A stretch of 44,284 bases of DNA, taken from NCBI GenBank assembly GCA_944391685.1, contig CALXUM010000013.1, forward strand, positions 1 to 44,284, written 5' to 3'. The DNA is from an uncultured Alphaproteobacteria bacterium. GTDB taxonomy: Bacteria > Pseudomonadota > Alphaproteobacteria > RF32 > CAG-239. Each line of letters opens with the position of its first letter. The first letter of the stretch is position 1. This document shows, piece after piece, positions 1-9,733 of the stretch. The notes under the pieces were generated by a model that was given only the letters and a program-made list of their open reading frames with translations, made no database searches and was not told the DNA's origin. The position numbers and the translations under genes were made by a program.

Positions 1-137
1 CTGTTTTCTCTTCTTTGCCGAGCCATTTGATATTCTATCTCGTCTTTTGTTGAAAATCCGCTATGGTCAACGCCATAAGTATCTACCTTTTTACCATCGG
101 CTACATAGCCCAGCGGTGATTTGTAATTGTTAAGCAT
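1..137 (-). CDS. Small hypothetical protein, cut by the window edge
   Basis: An open frame starts at ATG 137 and runs leftward off the window, giving at least 45 residues (MLNNYKSPLG... near the start). A clear GAGGAG ribosome binding site lies just upstream and a good promoter lies at 184-212, so this looks like a real gene. The visible part is polar and rich in Lys, Asp and Tyr, with no signal peptide or membrane segment. I do not recognise the family. The C-terminus is outside the window, so total length and function are unknown. Confidence 0.6.
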   Translation of the reverse strand, partial: MLNNYKSPLGYVADGKKVDTYGVDHSGFSTKDEIEYQMARQRREN

Positions 138-183
138 TGTTTTTATTCTCCTCTATAAACAATTGTTGTTGTACCAAAAACGT

Positions 184-212
184 AATATAACAAATTGTTT
201 TATAAAATGCAA
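184..212 (-). promoter_or_regulatory. Sigma-70-type promoter of the left-edge small gene
   Basis: Read on the minus strand, TTGCAT (207-212) is followed after exactly 17 nt by TATATT (184-189). The inferred start near 177 leaves about 40 nt of leader before the GAGGAG site and ATG at 137. The leader contains the short palindrome ACAATTGT. Assignment rests on consensus match and spacing only. Confidence 0.5.
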
Positions 213-253
213 GTATAGGTTGTAAAAATGTTTCAGACCTGTGGAAAAGTTAC

Positions 254-277
254 AAAAAACCCCTCTAAGAAGAGGGG
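254..277 (-). terminator. Rho-independent terminator of ftsK
   Basis: CCCCTCT (260-266) pairs perfectly with AGAGGGG (271-277) around a 4-nt loop. On the minus strand the stem is followed by six U (254-259). It lies 30 nt beyond the ftsK stop codon and separates ftsK from the small gene at the left edge. Confidence 0.85.
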
Positions 278-306
278 CTAAAAAAACACCAATACACTAA
301 AGACTT

Positions 307-2577
307 TTATAAAACGTCTCTTCTACCCACATGGTCAGCGGCAGAAACCACCCCTTCTCTTTCCATTCTGTCAATGAGAGATGCCGCTCGATTATATCCT
401 ATTCTTAATCGTCTTTGAATATATGAGGTTGAGGCTTTCTGATCGGTACGAACAATTTCAACCGCCTGACGATAAAGCTCTTCATCTCCTTTGCCGCCGC
501 CGAAATCACTGCTGTCAAACACCGGCGACCCGCTGCCGCTGCTTTGATTAAGTTCGCCTTCGGTAACTCCTTCCACATATTCAGGCTCACGCTGGGCTTT
601 TAAAAACTCAACAATTTGCTCCACTTCGCTATCCTTAACAAACGGAGCATGAACACGATTTGGTCTTTGTCCGGCCGGCATATACAACATATCGCCCATA
701 CCCAACAATTGTTCGGCTCCTTGCTCACCCAAAATCGTACGACTGTCAATTTTTGAAGTAACCTGAAAACTAATTCTGGTCGGAAAGTTAGCTTTAATCG
801 TACCGGTAATCACATCAACCGACGGACGTTGTGTTGACATAATTAAGTGTATACCTGCGGCACGTGCCATTTGTGCCAACCTTTGAATGGCTGCCTCCAC
901 ATCTTTGCCGGCAACCAACATCAAATCTGCCATTTCATCAACCACAATCACAATATATGGCAAAGGTGTCAAATCCAACTCTTGTTCCTCGTAAATCGGC
1001 TTTCCGGTTTCCATATCAAAACCGGTCTGCACCGTGCGGCTAACCTTTTCCCCGCTGGCACGAAGCTCTTCCAAACGCTTGTTATATCCCGTAATATTAC
1101 GAACATTAAGCTTGGCCATTGCCCGATACCGATCTTCCATTTCTTTAACAGCCCACTTTAAGCCCACCACTGCTTTTCCCGGATCGGTAATCACCGGTGT
1201 CAGCAAATGCGGAATTCCGTTATACATGGTAAACTCAAGCATTTTGGGGTCAATCATTATCAACTTGCATTCCTCCGGTCGCATTTTATACAGCAAAGAA
1301 ATAATCATGGAGTTAACCCCGACAGACTTACCAGAACCGGTTGTTCCTGCTACCAACAAGTGAGGCATTTTGGCCAAATCGGCATAAACATTTTTACCTC
1401 CGATATCCTTACCAAGTGCAATAGCCAGTGCTGCTTTTGAATCTTTAAACTCTTCACTTTCCAAAAGCTCTCGCAGATAAACAATTTCTCTTTTCGGATT
1501 TGGCAACTCAATACCAATGGTATTTGAACCAGGAACCACGGCAATTCTGACTGAAACCGCACTCATGGAGCGTGCAATATCATCAGCCAAACCTATAACT
1601 CGGGCACTTTTTGTTCCCGGTGCCGGCTCAAGTTCATAAAGCGTAACCACCGGCCCCGGACGAACCTTAACGATTTTACCGTTAACACCAAACTCTTGCA
1701 AAACCCCTTCCAGTTCGCCGGCAATTTTATCCAATTCTTTTTGGTTGACACTGGCTGTTTTTTCTTTATTTTGCCCTAACAAATTAATATCCGGATATTT
1801 GTAACCGTCGTCAATTGGTTTACTTTTGTTCGTTTTAATACTTTCTTTCGGTTTGTCGGCAACAGTTGGCTCTTTACGCACTTTTGGCTCTTTACGCTCC
1901 TTAGATTCACGTTTTTTCCGCGGCACATATTCTTCATTATCAGACCGGCTAAACAAGTTTGATATTTTTTTCAATATGCTCCAAATTTTAAGAGCTACAA
2001 AAGCTGTTGCCTGATATGTTTTTTTGCCTGCACGATACCAACCGCTCATTGTAATTCCGCAAGCCAAGTTAAACGATACCAGAGCTAAAATAAAGAAAAC
2101 CGCAGCCAACAAATAATTACCATATCCCCAAACATAAACTCTGTTCAAAAGACTCATTGCTTGCCTTGATAAGAATATTCCGACATTTCCGCCGCTCTTA
2201 AAATCTCCCCAATAAGGACTAACCAAGCTTATAAAAACACTAAAGGCTATTGTTCCGACAATAAAAGCACTCATCCGCCAATATGGTCGCACCATTTCTC
2301 TCAACCTTAAAAATCCATACCCCCAAATAAACGGCGCAATCAAAAACAATGGCAAAGCTATTCCCCACCAGGTCAAAATGGCATCTGCACTTTTGGCTCC
2401 GTAAAGCCCAAGCAAATTACTAACCTGCTTTGACGATGCGTTATTATATGCCGCATCAAATGCGTCATAAAACAAACATCCAGTCCACAGGCTGATTATC
2501 CACAGCATCAAAACCAGCCCGAAACTTCTCCATAAAAGCTTATTTAAAAATGTTTTTTCTTTTTTACGTTTAGCCAT
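307..2577 (-). CDS. ftsK: DNA translocase FtsK
   Basis: ATP-driven DNA pump anchored in the division septum, which clears and segregates chromosome termini and activates XerCD recombination at dif. The N-terminus has four membrane segments (within about residues 10-180), then a fairly short charged linker rich in Lys/Glu/Arg (about 210-265). The motor domain has Walker A GTTGSGKS (411-418) and Walker B VVDEMADL (545-552). The C-terminus (about 693-756) is the winged-helix gamma domain that reads KOPS sites. At 756 aa it is a normal short-linker FtsK. I chose ATG 2577 over the in-frame ATG 2598: the upstream one has no ribosome binding site and sits at the predicted transcription start, while 2577 has GGA at a usable distance. 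Monocistronic, with its own promoter and terminator. Confidence 0.96.
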   Translation of the reverse strand: MAKRKKEKTFLNKLLWRSFGLVLMLWIISLWTGCLFYDAFDAAYNNASSKQVSNLLGLYGAKSADAILTWWGIALPLFLIAPFIWGYGFLRLREMVRPYWRMSAFIVGTIAFSVFISLVSPYWGDFKSGGNVGIFLSRQAMSLLNRVYVWGYGNYLLAAVFFILALVSFNLACGITMSGWYRAGKKTYQATAFVALKIWSILKKISNLFSRSDNEEYVPRKKRESKERKEPKVRKEPTVADKPKESIKTNKSKPIDDGYKYPDINLLGQNKEKTASVNQKELDKIAGELEGVLQEFGVNGKIVKVRPGPVVTLYELEPAPGTKSARVIGLADDIARSMSAVSVRIAVVPGSNTIGIELPNPKREIVYLRELLESEEFKDSKAALAIALGKDIGGKNVYADLAKMPHLLVAGTTGSGKSVGVNSMIISLLYKMRPEECKLIMIDPKMLEFTMYNGIPHLLTPVITDPGKAVVGLKWAVKEMEDRYRAMAKLNVRNITGYNKRLEELRASGEKVSRTVQTGFDMETGKPIYEEQELDLTPLPYIVIVVDEMADLMLVAGKDVEAAIQRLAQMARAAGIHLIMSTQRPSVDVITGTIKANFPTRISFQVTSKIDSRTILGEQGAEQLLGMGDMLYMPAGQRPNRVHAPFVKDSEVEQIVEFLKAQREPEYVEGVTEGELNQSSGSGSPVFDSSDFGGGKGDEELYRQAVEIVRTDQKASTSYIQRRLRIGYNRAASLIDRMEREGVVSAADHVGRRDVL

Positions 2578-2605
2578 AGTTTTCAATCCATAGAACAAAC
2601 TTTAA

Positions 2606-2635
2606 GTTATGGTGAGTATAGTCCCAAATTGTCAA
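2606..2635 (-). promoter_or_regulatory. Probable ftsK promoter
   Basis: On the minus strand a perfect -35 box TTGACA (2630-2635) precedes CATAAC (2606-2611) by 18 nt. Transcription would begin near 2599, giving about 20 nt of leader before the chosen ftsK ATG at 2577. The -10 is imperfect; a TATACT lies closer but at a spacing too short for sigma-70. Confidence 0.4.
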
Positions 2636-2686
2636 TTTTCCCTTAATAAAAACCAAAATTTGCGTTTTATAAAACAGTTTTAAAAC

Positions 2687-2714
2687 TTGACTTTTGTTTA
2701 TTACTCGTTAAAGA
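2687..2714 (+). promoter_or_regulatory. Probable fabD-fabG promoter
   Basis: TTGACT (2687-2692) is followed after 16 nt by TAAAGA (2709-2714), about 36 nt before the fabD ATG, which itself has an AAGGA site. It shares the short ftsK/fabD divergent region with the ftsK promoter. Confidence 0.4.
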
Positions 2715-2750
2715 TTCATCTGTTGTTTAATAACAAAGGAATAAGGATTT

Positions 2751-3704
2751 ATGCATTACGCATTTGTTTTCCCCGGCCAGGGTTCTCAATATGTCGGCAT
2801 GGGGAAAGAACTGGCTGACAACTTTGCTTCAGCCAAGGAAGTTTTTCAAGAAGTCAATGATGCACTTTCTCAAGATTTGTTCAAATTAATGATTGAAGGA
2901 CCGGAGCACGAGTTAACCTTGACTTCTAATGCCCAGCCTGCCCTCATGGCTCATTCAATGGCTGTGGTTCGTATATTAGAAAAAGATTTTGGCATTAACC
3001 TTAAAGACTATGCAAGTTTTGTAGCTGGTCACTCTTTGGGCGAATATTCGGCCGCTTGTGCTGCCGGAGTTTTCTCATTGACAGACACAGCTAAGCTACT
3101 CCGTACCCGCGGCGACGCCATGCAAAAGGCCGTTCCCGTCGGGCTCGGGGGTATGGCTGCCGTCATCGGGGTCTCTTATCAAGATGTTGTGGCTTTAGCT
3201 GAAGCATGCTCTCAAAACGGCAAATACGTTTGTGTTGCCGCTAACGATAACGCTGACGGACAAGTAGTCCTTTCCGGTCATATTGAAGCCATTGAAAAAG
3301 CCGTTGAGATCGCCTCTGAATTTGGAGCAAAACGCTGCATCAAACTTCCGGTTAGTGCACCGTTTCACAGTCCGCTGATGAAACCTGCGGCTGAAGTTAT
3401 GGCCACGGCATTATCCGCCGTTAAAGCCAATAAACCAACCATCCCGTTGATTTCAAACATTAAAGCTTCTGCCGCAACTGATGAAAAAGAAATAGTCAAA
3501 AACCTCATAACTCAAGTTACAGGTTCAGTTCGTTGGAGAGAAACCGTTGATTATATGGCAGAACAAGGAATTGAAAACTCAGCCGAGCTTGGAGCCGGAA
3601 AAGTTTTAACCGGAATTATAAATAGAGCCAAAAAAGGTATAACCTCTGTTGCGGTGGGTTCCCCTGCAGAAATAGAGGAATTGGCTAAAAATCTTAAAAA
3701 TTAA
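2751..3704 (+). CDS. fabD: Malonyl-CoA:ACP transacylase FabD
   Basis: Transfers the malonyl group from CoA to acyl carrier protein, supplying the extender unit of type II fatty acid synthesis in the cytoplasm. The N-terminal GQGSQ loop (9-13), nucleophile elbow GHSLG (93-97, Ser95), substrate-binding Arg near residue 120 and catalytic His206 in APFHSP are all present. At 317 aa the length is normal. Start ATG has AAAGGA upstream. It is followed 22 nt later by fabG, forming a short operon. In many alphaproteobacteria acpP and fabF follow next; here a terminator comes straight after fabG. Confidence 0.96.
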   Translation: MHYAFVFPGQGSQYVGMGKELADNFASAKEVFQEVNDALSQDLFKLMIEGPEHELTLTSNAQPALMAHSMAVVRILEKDFGINLKDYASFVAGHSLGEYSAACAAGVFSLTDTAKLLRTRGDAMQKAVPVGLGGMAAVIGVSYQDVVALAEACSQNGKYVCVAANDNADGQVVLSGHIEAIEKAVEIASEFGAKRCIKLPVSAPFHSPLMKPAAEVMATALSAVKANKPTIPLISNIKASAATDEKEIVKNLITQVTGSVRWRETVDYMAEQGIENSAELGAGKVLTGIINRAKKGITSVAVGSPAEIEELAKNLKN

Positions 3705-3726
3705 CCTCAAACAAAAGGATTAAAAA

Positions 3727-4464
3727 ATGTTCAGATTAGATGGAAAAGTTGCTTTGATTACCGGTGCTGCCGGTGGTATTGGTGACAAAATTGCTCGTAC
3801 TTTACATGCTCAAGGAGCTATTTTAGCCCTAACCGATATGCGTGAAGAACCCATGCTCAAACTCAAAGCTGAGCTTGGCAACAATGTTGAGGTTTTCACT
3901 GCCAACTTAACCAACGCCGAAGATGTCAAAGGCCTGGTTGAAAAAGTTGAAGCAAAACTCGGTCGTATTGATATCTTGGTTAACAATGCAGGCCTCACAC
4001 GTGATAATTTATTCATTCGCATGAGTGATGAAGATTGGCAACTTGTTTTGGATGTTAACCTCTCTGCCGGCTTCAAATTGGCCAAAGCAGCCGTTCGCGG
4101 CATGATGAAACGTCGTTTTGGTCGTATCATCGGTATTGCCTCGGTTGTAGGTGTTACTGGTAATGCCGGACAAGCTAACTACTCAGCCTCAAAAGCCGGT
4201 ATGATTGCCATGAACAAATGCTTGGCTCAAGAAGTAGGTTCCCGCGGCATCACCGTTAACTCAATTGCCCCCGGTTTCATCCGCACTCCTATGACAGATG
4301 TTTTGCCTGATGATGTTAAAGCCGCCTTGCTCAGCAAAATCCCTGAAGGCAAACTCGGTGAAGCTCAGGATATCGCTAATGTTGTTGCCTTTTTGGCCTC
4401 TGATGAAGCTCAATACATCACCGGTCAAACCATCAACATCAATGGCGGTATGGCAATGATTTAA
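3727..4464 (+). CDS. fabG: 3-oxoacyl-[ACP] reductase FabG
   Basis: NADPH-dependent reductase that converts 3-oxoacyl-ACP to 3-hydroxyacyl-ACP in each fatty acid elongation cycle. It is a 245-aa classical short-chain dehydrogenase: cofactor loop TGAAGGIG (12-19), NNAG (86-89) and catalytic Ser139, Tyr152, Lys156 in the NYSASK context. The close match around GQANYSASKAG and the position behind fabD separate it from generic SDR enzymes. AAGGA precedes the ATG. Transcription ends in the strong hairpin just downstream. Confidence 0.95.
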   Translation: MFRLDGKVALITGAAGGIGDKIARTLHAQGAILALTDMREEPMLKLKAELGNNVEVFTANLTNAEDVKGLVEKVEAKLGRIDILVNNAGLTRDNLFIRMSDEDWQLVLDVNLSAGFKLAKAAVRGMMKRRFGRIIGIASVVGVTGNAGQANYSASKAGMIAMNKCLAQEVGSRGITVNSIAPGFIRTPMTDVLPDDVKAALLSKIPEGKLGEAQDIANVVAFLASDEAQYITGQTININGGMAMI

Positions 4465-4481
4465 TCATTTTCACAAGAGAT

Positions 4482-4515
4482 AAAAAACGCTGCTTAAAAA
4501 TAAGCAGCGTTTTTT
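4482..4515. terminator. Bidirectional terminator between fabG and infB
   Basis: ACGCTGCTTA (4487-4496) pairs with its exact complement (4501-4510) around an AAAA loop. A-runs on the left and T-runs on the right extend the stem to 4482-4515, so either strand gives a GC-containing stem followed by U's. It lies between the convergent ends of fabG (+) and infB (-) and can stop both. Confidence 0.9.
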
Positions 4516-4550
4516 ATTATCAGCATCAGAAAAAATATCCGAATCAGCTT

Positions 4551-7007
4551 CTACAGTTTGGCGGCAATTTCCTCAATTTCATAACATTCAATAAAGTCAC
4601 CTTTTTGAATATCATTATAATTTTCAAATGATATACCACACTCATAACCTTCTTTGACTTCTTTTACATCTTCCTTGAAGCGTTTGAGTTGACCGATAGC
4701 TCCGTCATGAATAACCACATTATCACGCAACAAGCGAATTTTAGCTCCGCGTTTAACCATGCCTTCGGTAACCATACATCCACCGACTTTGCCGACACCG
4801 GTAATATTGTATATTTCACGAATTTCGGCATAGCCAAGAATTTTTTCTTTAAGCTCTGGAGAAAGCATACCTTCCAAACCTTTTTTGATATCATCCAAAA
4901 CATCATAAATGATTGAATAATATTTAATTTCAACACCGTCTCGACGAGCCATATCTCTGGCCATTGGATTAGCACGAACATTAAACCCGATAACCAAAGC
5001 ATGTGATGCTTTTGCCAAAGATATATCTGATTCCGAAATCGGTCCTACTGCCGAATGCAAAACTTGAACACTGACTTCTTCATTAGAAAGTTTATTAATT
5101 GTGCCTTCAATTGCTTCAATTGAACCTTGAACATCTGCTTTTATGATAATCGGCAAGTGTTTAACCTCACCTGACTTAATCTTATCAAGCATCAATTCCA
5201 TCGCAGACTTAGCAGATTTAACCAACTTAGCCTCACGCTCTTTACGAATACGATAATTTGTAATCTCTTTAGCCTGGTTTTCATCAGCCACAACCACAAA
5301 GTCATCACCGGCAGACGGAGTCCCTTGTAAGCCCAAAACCTCTACCGGAGTAGCCGGACCTGCTTCTTGCATCTTTTGCCCGTTTTCATTAAACATGGCA
5401 CGTACACGTCCCCACTCTTTACCTGCAATGCAAATATCCCCGATATGTAAGGTTCCTTTTTGTACCAAAGCCGTAATTACTGTACCTCTACCTTTTTCCA
5501 TTTTGGCTTCAATAACAGCTCCTTCGGCCTTACGATTAGGATTAGCTTTCAAATCCAACATTTCGGCCTGCAGCAAAATGGCATCAACCAACTTGTCAAT
5601 GTTAATACGTTTTTTGGCAGAAACTTCTGCACACAAGCATTCTCCGCCCATTTCTTCGACACCGATTCCATGCTGTAATAAAGCAGTTTTAACTTTCATT
5701 GGATCAGCACCTGGCAAATCAATTTTATTGATAGCAACCACAATCGGAACTTCTGCTGCTTGAGCATGACGAATAGCTTCAATTGTTTGCGGCATAATTC
5801 CATCATTGGCAGCAACAACCAAAACCACAATATCCGTAACTTTGGCACCGCGAGCACGCATTTCTGAAAAAGCCTCATGCCCAGGGGTATCAATAAACGT
5901 AATTTTATCACCTGTTGGCACCGTAATCTGATAAGCACCAATATGCTGCGTAATTCCTCCGGCTTCCTTGGCTGCCACATTTGTTTCACGCAAAGCATCT
6001 AATAATGATGTCTTACCGTGATCAACGTGACCCATAACTGTTACTACCGGGGCTCTTGGCAATAAACTATCAGGTGAATCTTCCTCTGTTTGCAAAGCTT
6101 GCTCAACATCACTTTCTGCTACACGTTTAAATTTATGCCCAAACTCTTCAACAATAATCTGTGCCGTATCAGCATCAATCGGTTGATTAATTGTTGCCAT
6201 AACCCCCAAAGCCATCAGTTTTTTAATAACATCTGCACTTTTTTCTGCCATACGATTAGCTAATTCCTGAACCGCAATAACTTCCGGAATAACCACTTCT
6301 TTTATCACCTTTTCTTGAGGCTGTTGCACTGCTTGTACCGGCTTGGGTTGTTTTTTCTTATAACGACGACGAGGCCCAAATCCGTAATCGTCATCATCAT
6401 CAGCAGATGAACCGTAATTATTAATACTTAATTTAGTATTTCTTCTTTGCGGCTCAAAAGAACGTTTGGTAATTTTTTTACGTTCTTGCTCAAAAACCTC
6501 TTCTTTGCTTATAGCTCTTTTATTTTTTCTTTCGGAAAAATCATCATCATCATCGTCGTCATAATCAAAATCACGAGACTTTTTATCTTTAGATTTAGCC
6601 ATATTACGACCTTCTTGAACGGCGACTTCAGCATGAGAAGCTTCATTCTTAGCAGCCTCTTCAGCCAAAGCTTTTTCTTTTTCCTCTCTTTGTCTTTTTT
6701 CTTCCTCTTCTTGCTCCCTTTGCTTTTGACGCAAGGCTGCTTTTTCTTCCTCTTCTTGCTTACGCTTATTTTCAAATTCCTTCGCTTCGGCAATCAAACG
6801 CAATTTTGCCGCTGTTTCTTCATCTATTTCCTTTTTTGCCTCAGGTTTTGGAACACTTGTATTAACTATTCTTTTTTTACGAACCTCTACCTGCACGACT
6901 TTTTTGCCGTCACGATTATGTGCTTTGGAAACATCCCCAACGTTTTTAAGTGTTAGGGTCGTTTTTCCCGATAATGTTAATTTATTTTTTGCATTATCAT
7001 CCGTCAT
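4551..7007 (-). CDS. infB: Translation initiation factor IF-2
   Basis: GTPase that places fMet-tRNA on the 30S subunit and drives 50S joining. The 818-aa protein has an N-terminal IF2 segment, a long charged, probably helical and disordered stretch (about 60-235) and the second N-terminal domain near 240-290. The G domain then shows GHVDHGKT (326-333), DTPGH (373-377) and NKID (427-430), followed by beta-barrel and C-terminal domains ending near the stop. The linker contains an unusual run of Asp (149-156) and a second Asp cluster (203-207). A GGAGA site precedes the ATG. It is the last gene of the rimP-nusA-ylxR-infB operon and ends at the bidirectional terminator. Confidence 0.97.
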   Translation of the reverse strand: MTDDNAKNKLTLSGKTTLTLKNVGDVSKAHNRDGKKVVQVEVRKKRIVNTSVPKPEAKKEIDEETAAKLRLIAEAKEFENKRKQEEEEKAALRQKQREQEEEEKRQREEKEKALAEEAAKNEASHAEVAVQEGRNMAKSKDKKSRDFDYDDDDDDDFSERKNKRAISKEEVFEQERKKITKRSFEPQRRNTKLSINNYGSSADDDDDYGFGPRRRYKKKQPKPVQAVQQPQEKVIKEVVIPEVIAVQELANRMAEKSADVIKKLMALGVMATINQPIDADTAQIIVEEFGHKFKRVAESDVEQALQTEEDSPDSLLPRAPVVTVMGHVDHGKTSLLDALRETNVAAKEAGGITQHIGAYQITVPTGDKITFIDTPGHEAFSEMRARGAKVTDIVVLVVAANDGIMPQTIEAIRHAQAAEVPIVVAINKIDLPGADPMKVKTALLQHGIGVEEMGGECLCAEVSAKKRINIDKLVDAILLQAEMLDLKANPNRKAEGAVIEAKMEKGRGTVITALVQKGTLHIGDICIAGKEWGRVRAMFNENGQKMQEAGPATPVEVLGLQGTPSAGDDFVVVADENQAKEITNYRIRKEREAKLVKSAKSAMELMLDKIKSGEVKHLPIIIKADVQGSIEAIEGTINKLSNEEVSVQVLHSAVGPISESDISLAKASHALVIGFNVRANPMARDMARRDGVEIKYYSIIYDVLDDIKKGLEGMLSPELKEKILGYAEIREIYNITGVGKVGGCMVTEGMVKRGAKIRLLRDNVVIHDGAIGQLKRFKEDVKEVKEGYECGISFENYNDIQKGDFIECYEIEEIAAKL

Positions 7008-7038
7008 TATTAAAAATTCTCCATTCTTTAATCAAAAC

Positions 7039-7611
7039 CTACGAATTCAAGAAGTCAGATAATCTGCAAAATTCTTCTCTGACCATTTTTGCCATTTCAC
7101 CTTTCAAAAAGGCTGCATGCACCGTGTTTGTTTTATTTAATGCCTTATCTAACTCCTCTGTTTCAAAAAGTCTAAAAATCTCCAATTCTTTAGCCATATG
7201 AGCAATTTTTTGTTTTCCGTCATTGCCGGCGTCAACAGCCTCCAAAACAAAAGCAACTTTTTCTTTTTTTAAAGCTTCTGCCACTTTATCCATTCCGGTT
7301 ACCAAACATCCTGCCTTACGAGCTAAGGAAATCGCATCCAAAGCTCTTTTCCTTAATATATGTTCCACCATAACCGGCAAATCAGAACTCACTTTTACTT
7401 TTTGCTTACAAACTTTAGCAAAAACATTTCCTTCAATGGCTTTATTCAAAATAGTTATTGAATTTGTAACATAAAAACCTTTTCCGGGCAATTTCTTTTT
7501 AAAATCAGGAATAACTTCTGCTTCCGGAGACAAAGTAAAACGTAAAAGCTTATTTTTATCTAAACTCTTTCCGCTTACAATACATTTTCGCAAAGGTTCT
7601 TCTTGTTTCAT
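7039..7611 (-). CDS. ylxR: YlxR (DUF448) RNA-binding protein with L7Ae-like C-terminal domain
   Basis: A 190-aa nucleic-acid-binding protein of the nusA-infB operon. The N-terminal YlxR domain shows LRKCIVSG and a PGKGFYV loop, a variant of the usual PGRGAYV. The second half (about residues 90-190, from RKRALDAISLARKAG) looks like an L7Ae/ribosomal-protein-like fold. This two-domain form is typical of alphaproteobacteria; in many other bacteria the two are separate genes. The reading frame extends to a TTG at 7626, but ATG 7611 has TTGGAA directly upstream and fits the family start. It lies 31 nt upstream of infB. Its exact role is not settled; YlxR proteins have been linked to RNase P and transcription regulation. 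Confidence 0.88.
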   Translation of the reverse strand: MKQEEPLRKCIVSGKSLDKNKLLRFTLSPEAEVIPDFKKKLPGKGFYVTNSITILNKAIEGNVFAKVCKQKVKVSSDLPVMVEHILRKRALDAISLARKAGCLVTGMDKVAEALKKEKVAFVLEAVDAGNDGKQKIAHMAKELEIFRLFETEELDKALNKTNTVHAAFLKGEMAKMVREEFCRLSDFLNS

Positions 7612-7667
7612 TTGTTTTCCAACCAAAATTTACAGTGGGCAGCCATTTAATGACTGCCCACATAATT

Positions 7668-9188
7668 TTATTTTTCATCCTTAAACCAGTGAGCACGAGC
7701 ATCCATAATTATTCTGTTTGCTTCTTGAATTGATAATGCATCTTCGCCTACCAATTCAATCAACTCATCGGCAGCCAAATCAGCCAAATCATCAAGTGTC
7801 TTTATCCCTTTTCCGGCCAAAGTCAACAACATATCCTGGTCTAATCCGGCAATTGATTGCAATTGTTCATCAATACCTAAGGTCTTACTCTTTTCTTCAA
7901 ATTCTTTGTTACGTTTGGCTACAAATTCTTTGGCACGGCTTTGCAGTTCTTTTGCAACATCTTCATCAAAGCCCTCAATTTCAGCCAATTCATCTAAACC
8001 AACCATGGCAATTTCATCAACTGTAGAAAAACCTTCTGCAATCAACAAATGAGCAATCATCTCATCAACATCTAAAGCTTCCATAAATCGCTGTGAACGA
8101 ACTTTGTTTTCATTAGAGCGACGTTCTTGTTCTTGCTCTTCGGTCAAGACATCAATATCACAACCTAACAACTGCGAAGCCAATTTAACATTTTGACCGC
8201 GACGACCTATGGCAATTGAGAATTGCTCTTGCGGAACAACAACCTCAATACGGTTATTTTCCTCATCCAAAACAACCTTGGTAACTTCTGCTGGCGATAA
8301 TGCACTTACAATAAATTGAGCTTTATCCTCTGAATAAGGAACAATATCAATTTTTTCACCTTGCAATTCAGTAACCACGGCTTGCACGCGAATTCCTCGC
8401 AAACCTACGCAGGCTCCAACTGCATCAACGGTAACATCATCGGTTTTAACCGCAATTTTAGCCTTTGATCCGGGATCTCTGGCAACGGCAACAATTTTAA
8501 CTATTCCGTCATATATTTCGGGAACTTCTGAAGTAAACAATTTTGCCAAAAACTCGGGACAAGTTCTAGACAAGAAAATTTGAGGTCCTTTGTTTTCACG
8601 ACGAACATCCAACACATATGCACGAACTCTGTCCCCGTTCTTAAATTTTTCTCTGGGAATAATCTCATCACGACGCAAAACGGCCTCTGTTTTTCCTATA
8701 TCGAGAATAACATTTCCAAATTCGATTCTTTTAACGGTTCCGTTAACAATTGTGCCTATTTTTTCCTTATATTCCTCAAACTGCTTGTTTCTTTCAGCCT
8801 CTCTAACTTTTTGCACAATAACCTGTTTTGCTGTCTGTGCGGCAATACGACCAAAATCAATCGGCGGCAAAGGATCAACAATAAACTCACCGACTTTTAT
8901 ATCCGGATTATAAGCTTTAGCTTCATCCAAAGTTAATTGTGCTGCATCATTTTCAATATCATCAATTGTTGGCACAACTTCACGATAACGAGATAAAGAA
9001 ATTGCACCTGTCTTTCTGTCAATATGAGCTCTGATATCATGCTCAAATCCGTATTTTGAACGTCCTGCCTTTTGAATGGCAATCTCCATTGCTTCCAAGA
9101 CATCATCACGATCAATATTTTTTTCTCTGGCTACCGTATCGGCAACCAAAATAATTTCAGGTCTGGGCATGTTTTCAAAATTTTGCAT
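7668..9188 (-). CDS. nusA: Transcription termination/antitermination factor NusA
   Basis: Binds RNA polymerase and nascent RNA to control pausing, termination and antitermination. The 506-aa protein has the N-terminal polymerase-binding domain (about 1-135), an S1 domain (about 140-205), and two KH domains (about 230-350) with the IAIGRRGQNVKLA signature. The C-terminal part carries two acidic helix-hairpin-helix-like repeats (about 370-500), as in the proteobacterial long form. AGGGGA lies upstream of the ATG. Its position between rimP and ylxR is the conserved operon order. Confidence 0.97.
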   Translation of the reverse strand: MQNFENMPRPEIILVADTVAREKNIDRDDVLEAMEIAIQKAGRSKYGFEHDIRAHIDRKTGAISLSRYREVVPTIDDIENDAAQLTLDEAKAYNPDIKVGEFIVDPLPPIDFGRIAAQTAKQVIVQKVREAERNKQFEEYKEKIGTIVNGTVKRIEFGNVILDIGKTEAVLRRDEIIPREKFKNGDRVRAYVLDVRRENKGPQIFLSRTCPEFLAKLFTSEVPEIYDGIVKIVAVARDPGSKAKIAVKTDDVTVDAVGACVGLRGIRVQAVVTELQGEKIDIVPYSEDKAQFIVSALSPAEVTKVVLDEENNRIEVVVPQEQFSIAIGRRGQNVKLASQLLGCDIDVLTEEQEQERRSNENKVRSQRFMEALDVDEMIAHLLIAEGFSTVDEIAMVGLDELAEIEGFDEDVAKELQSRAKEFVAKRNKEFEEKSKTLGIDEQLQSIAGLDQDMLLTLAGKGIKTLDDLADLAADELIELVGEDALSIQEANRIIMDARAHWFKDEK

Positions 9189-9212
9189 TTTATTCCCCTA
9201 AATTCAAGTTGG

Positions 9213-9716
9213 TTAACATTCAATTTCCGGCTTCTCTTCCATATAACTATTTAAGAGCTCGTCCGTTAAAACTAATTTTGCTTTACTTATATTATCGAAC
9301 GGAATTTCATAAGTTTCTCCGTCCATCTCAAACAATATTTGATTTTTATTATCAACACCGATTATCCGCCCTCTAAAACGTTTACGTCCGCCGACTTCGG
9401 CAAATGTCTCTATTTTGGCTTCATAACCGGAAAACCGTTCAAAATGCTCTCTTTTAGTCAAAGGTCTGTCCAACCCGGGAGAACTGACCTCAAGAGAGTA
9501 CTCACCGTCAATCGGATCTTTTTCATCCAAAATCTCGGAAACCACACGACTTACAGACGCACAATCATCAACAGTAATATCTTTACGATCTTTTCTTTCA
9601 ATCATAATCTGCAACGTCGGATTCTGTTTGCCAATAGTGGTTATACGAACAACCTCATACCCCATATTTTCAATTATGGGTTCAACAAGTTTTTGTATCG
9701 GATGTTCTTTGTTCAT
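9213..9716 (-). CDS. rimP: Ribosome maturation factor RimP
   Basis: Cytoplasmic protein needed for maturation of the 30S subunit. The 167-aa product has the alpha/beta N-terminal domain and the SH3-like C-terminal domain; the conserved block around SLEVSSPGLDRPL is present. The frame opens with TTG at 9719, but the adjacent ATG 9716 has GAGGAAAC at good spacing and is preferred. First gene of rimP-nusA-ylxR-infB. A terminator-like hairpin ends only a few nt before its ribosome binding site, which may matter for operon control. Confidence 0.93.
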   Translation of the reverse strand: MNKEHPIQKLVEPIIENMGYEVVRITTIGKQNPTLQIMIERKDRKDITVDDCASVSRVVSEILDEKDPIDGEYSLEVSSPGLDRPLTKREHFERFSGYEAKIETFAEVGGRKRFRGRIIGVDNKNQILFEMDGETYEIPFDNISKAKLVLTDELLNSYMEEKPEIEC

Positions 9717-9733
9717 CAAAAGTTTCCTCTAAC

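Noticed and set aside
6447..6956. 169-aa plus-strand ORF inside infB
   Set aside because: Phe/Ile/Leu-rich shadow of the Lys/Glu/Asp-rich IF-2 linker.
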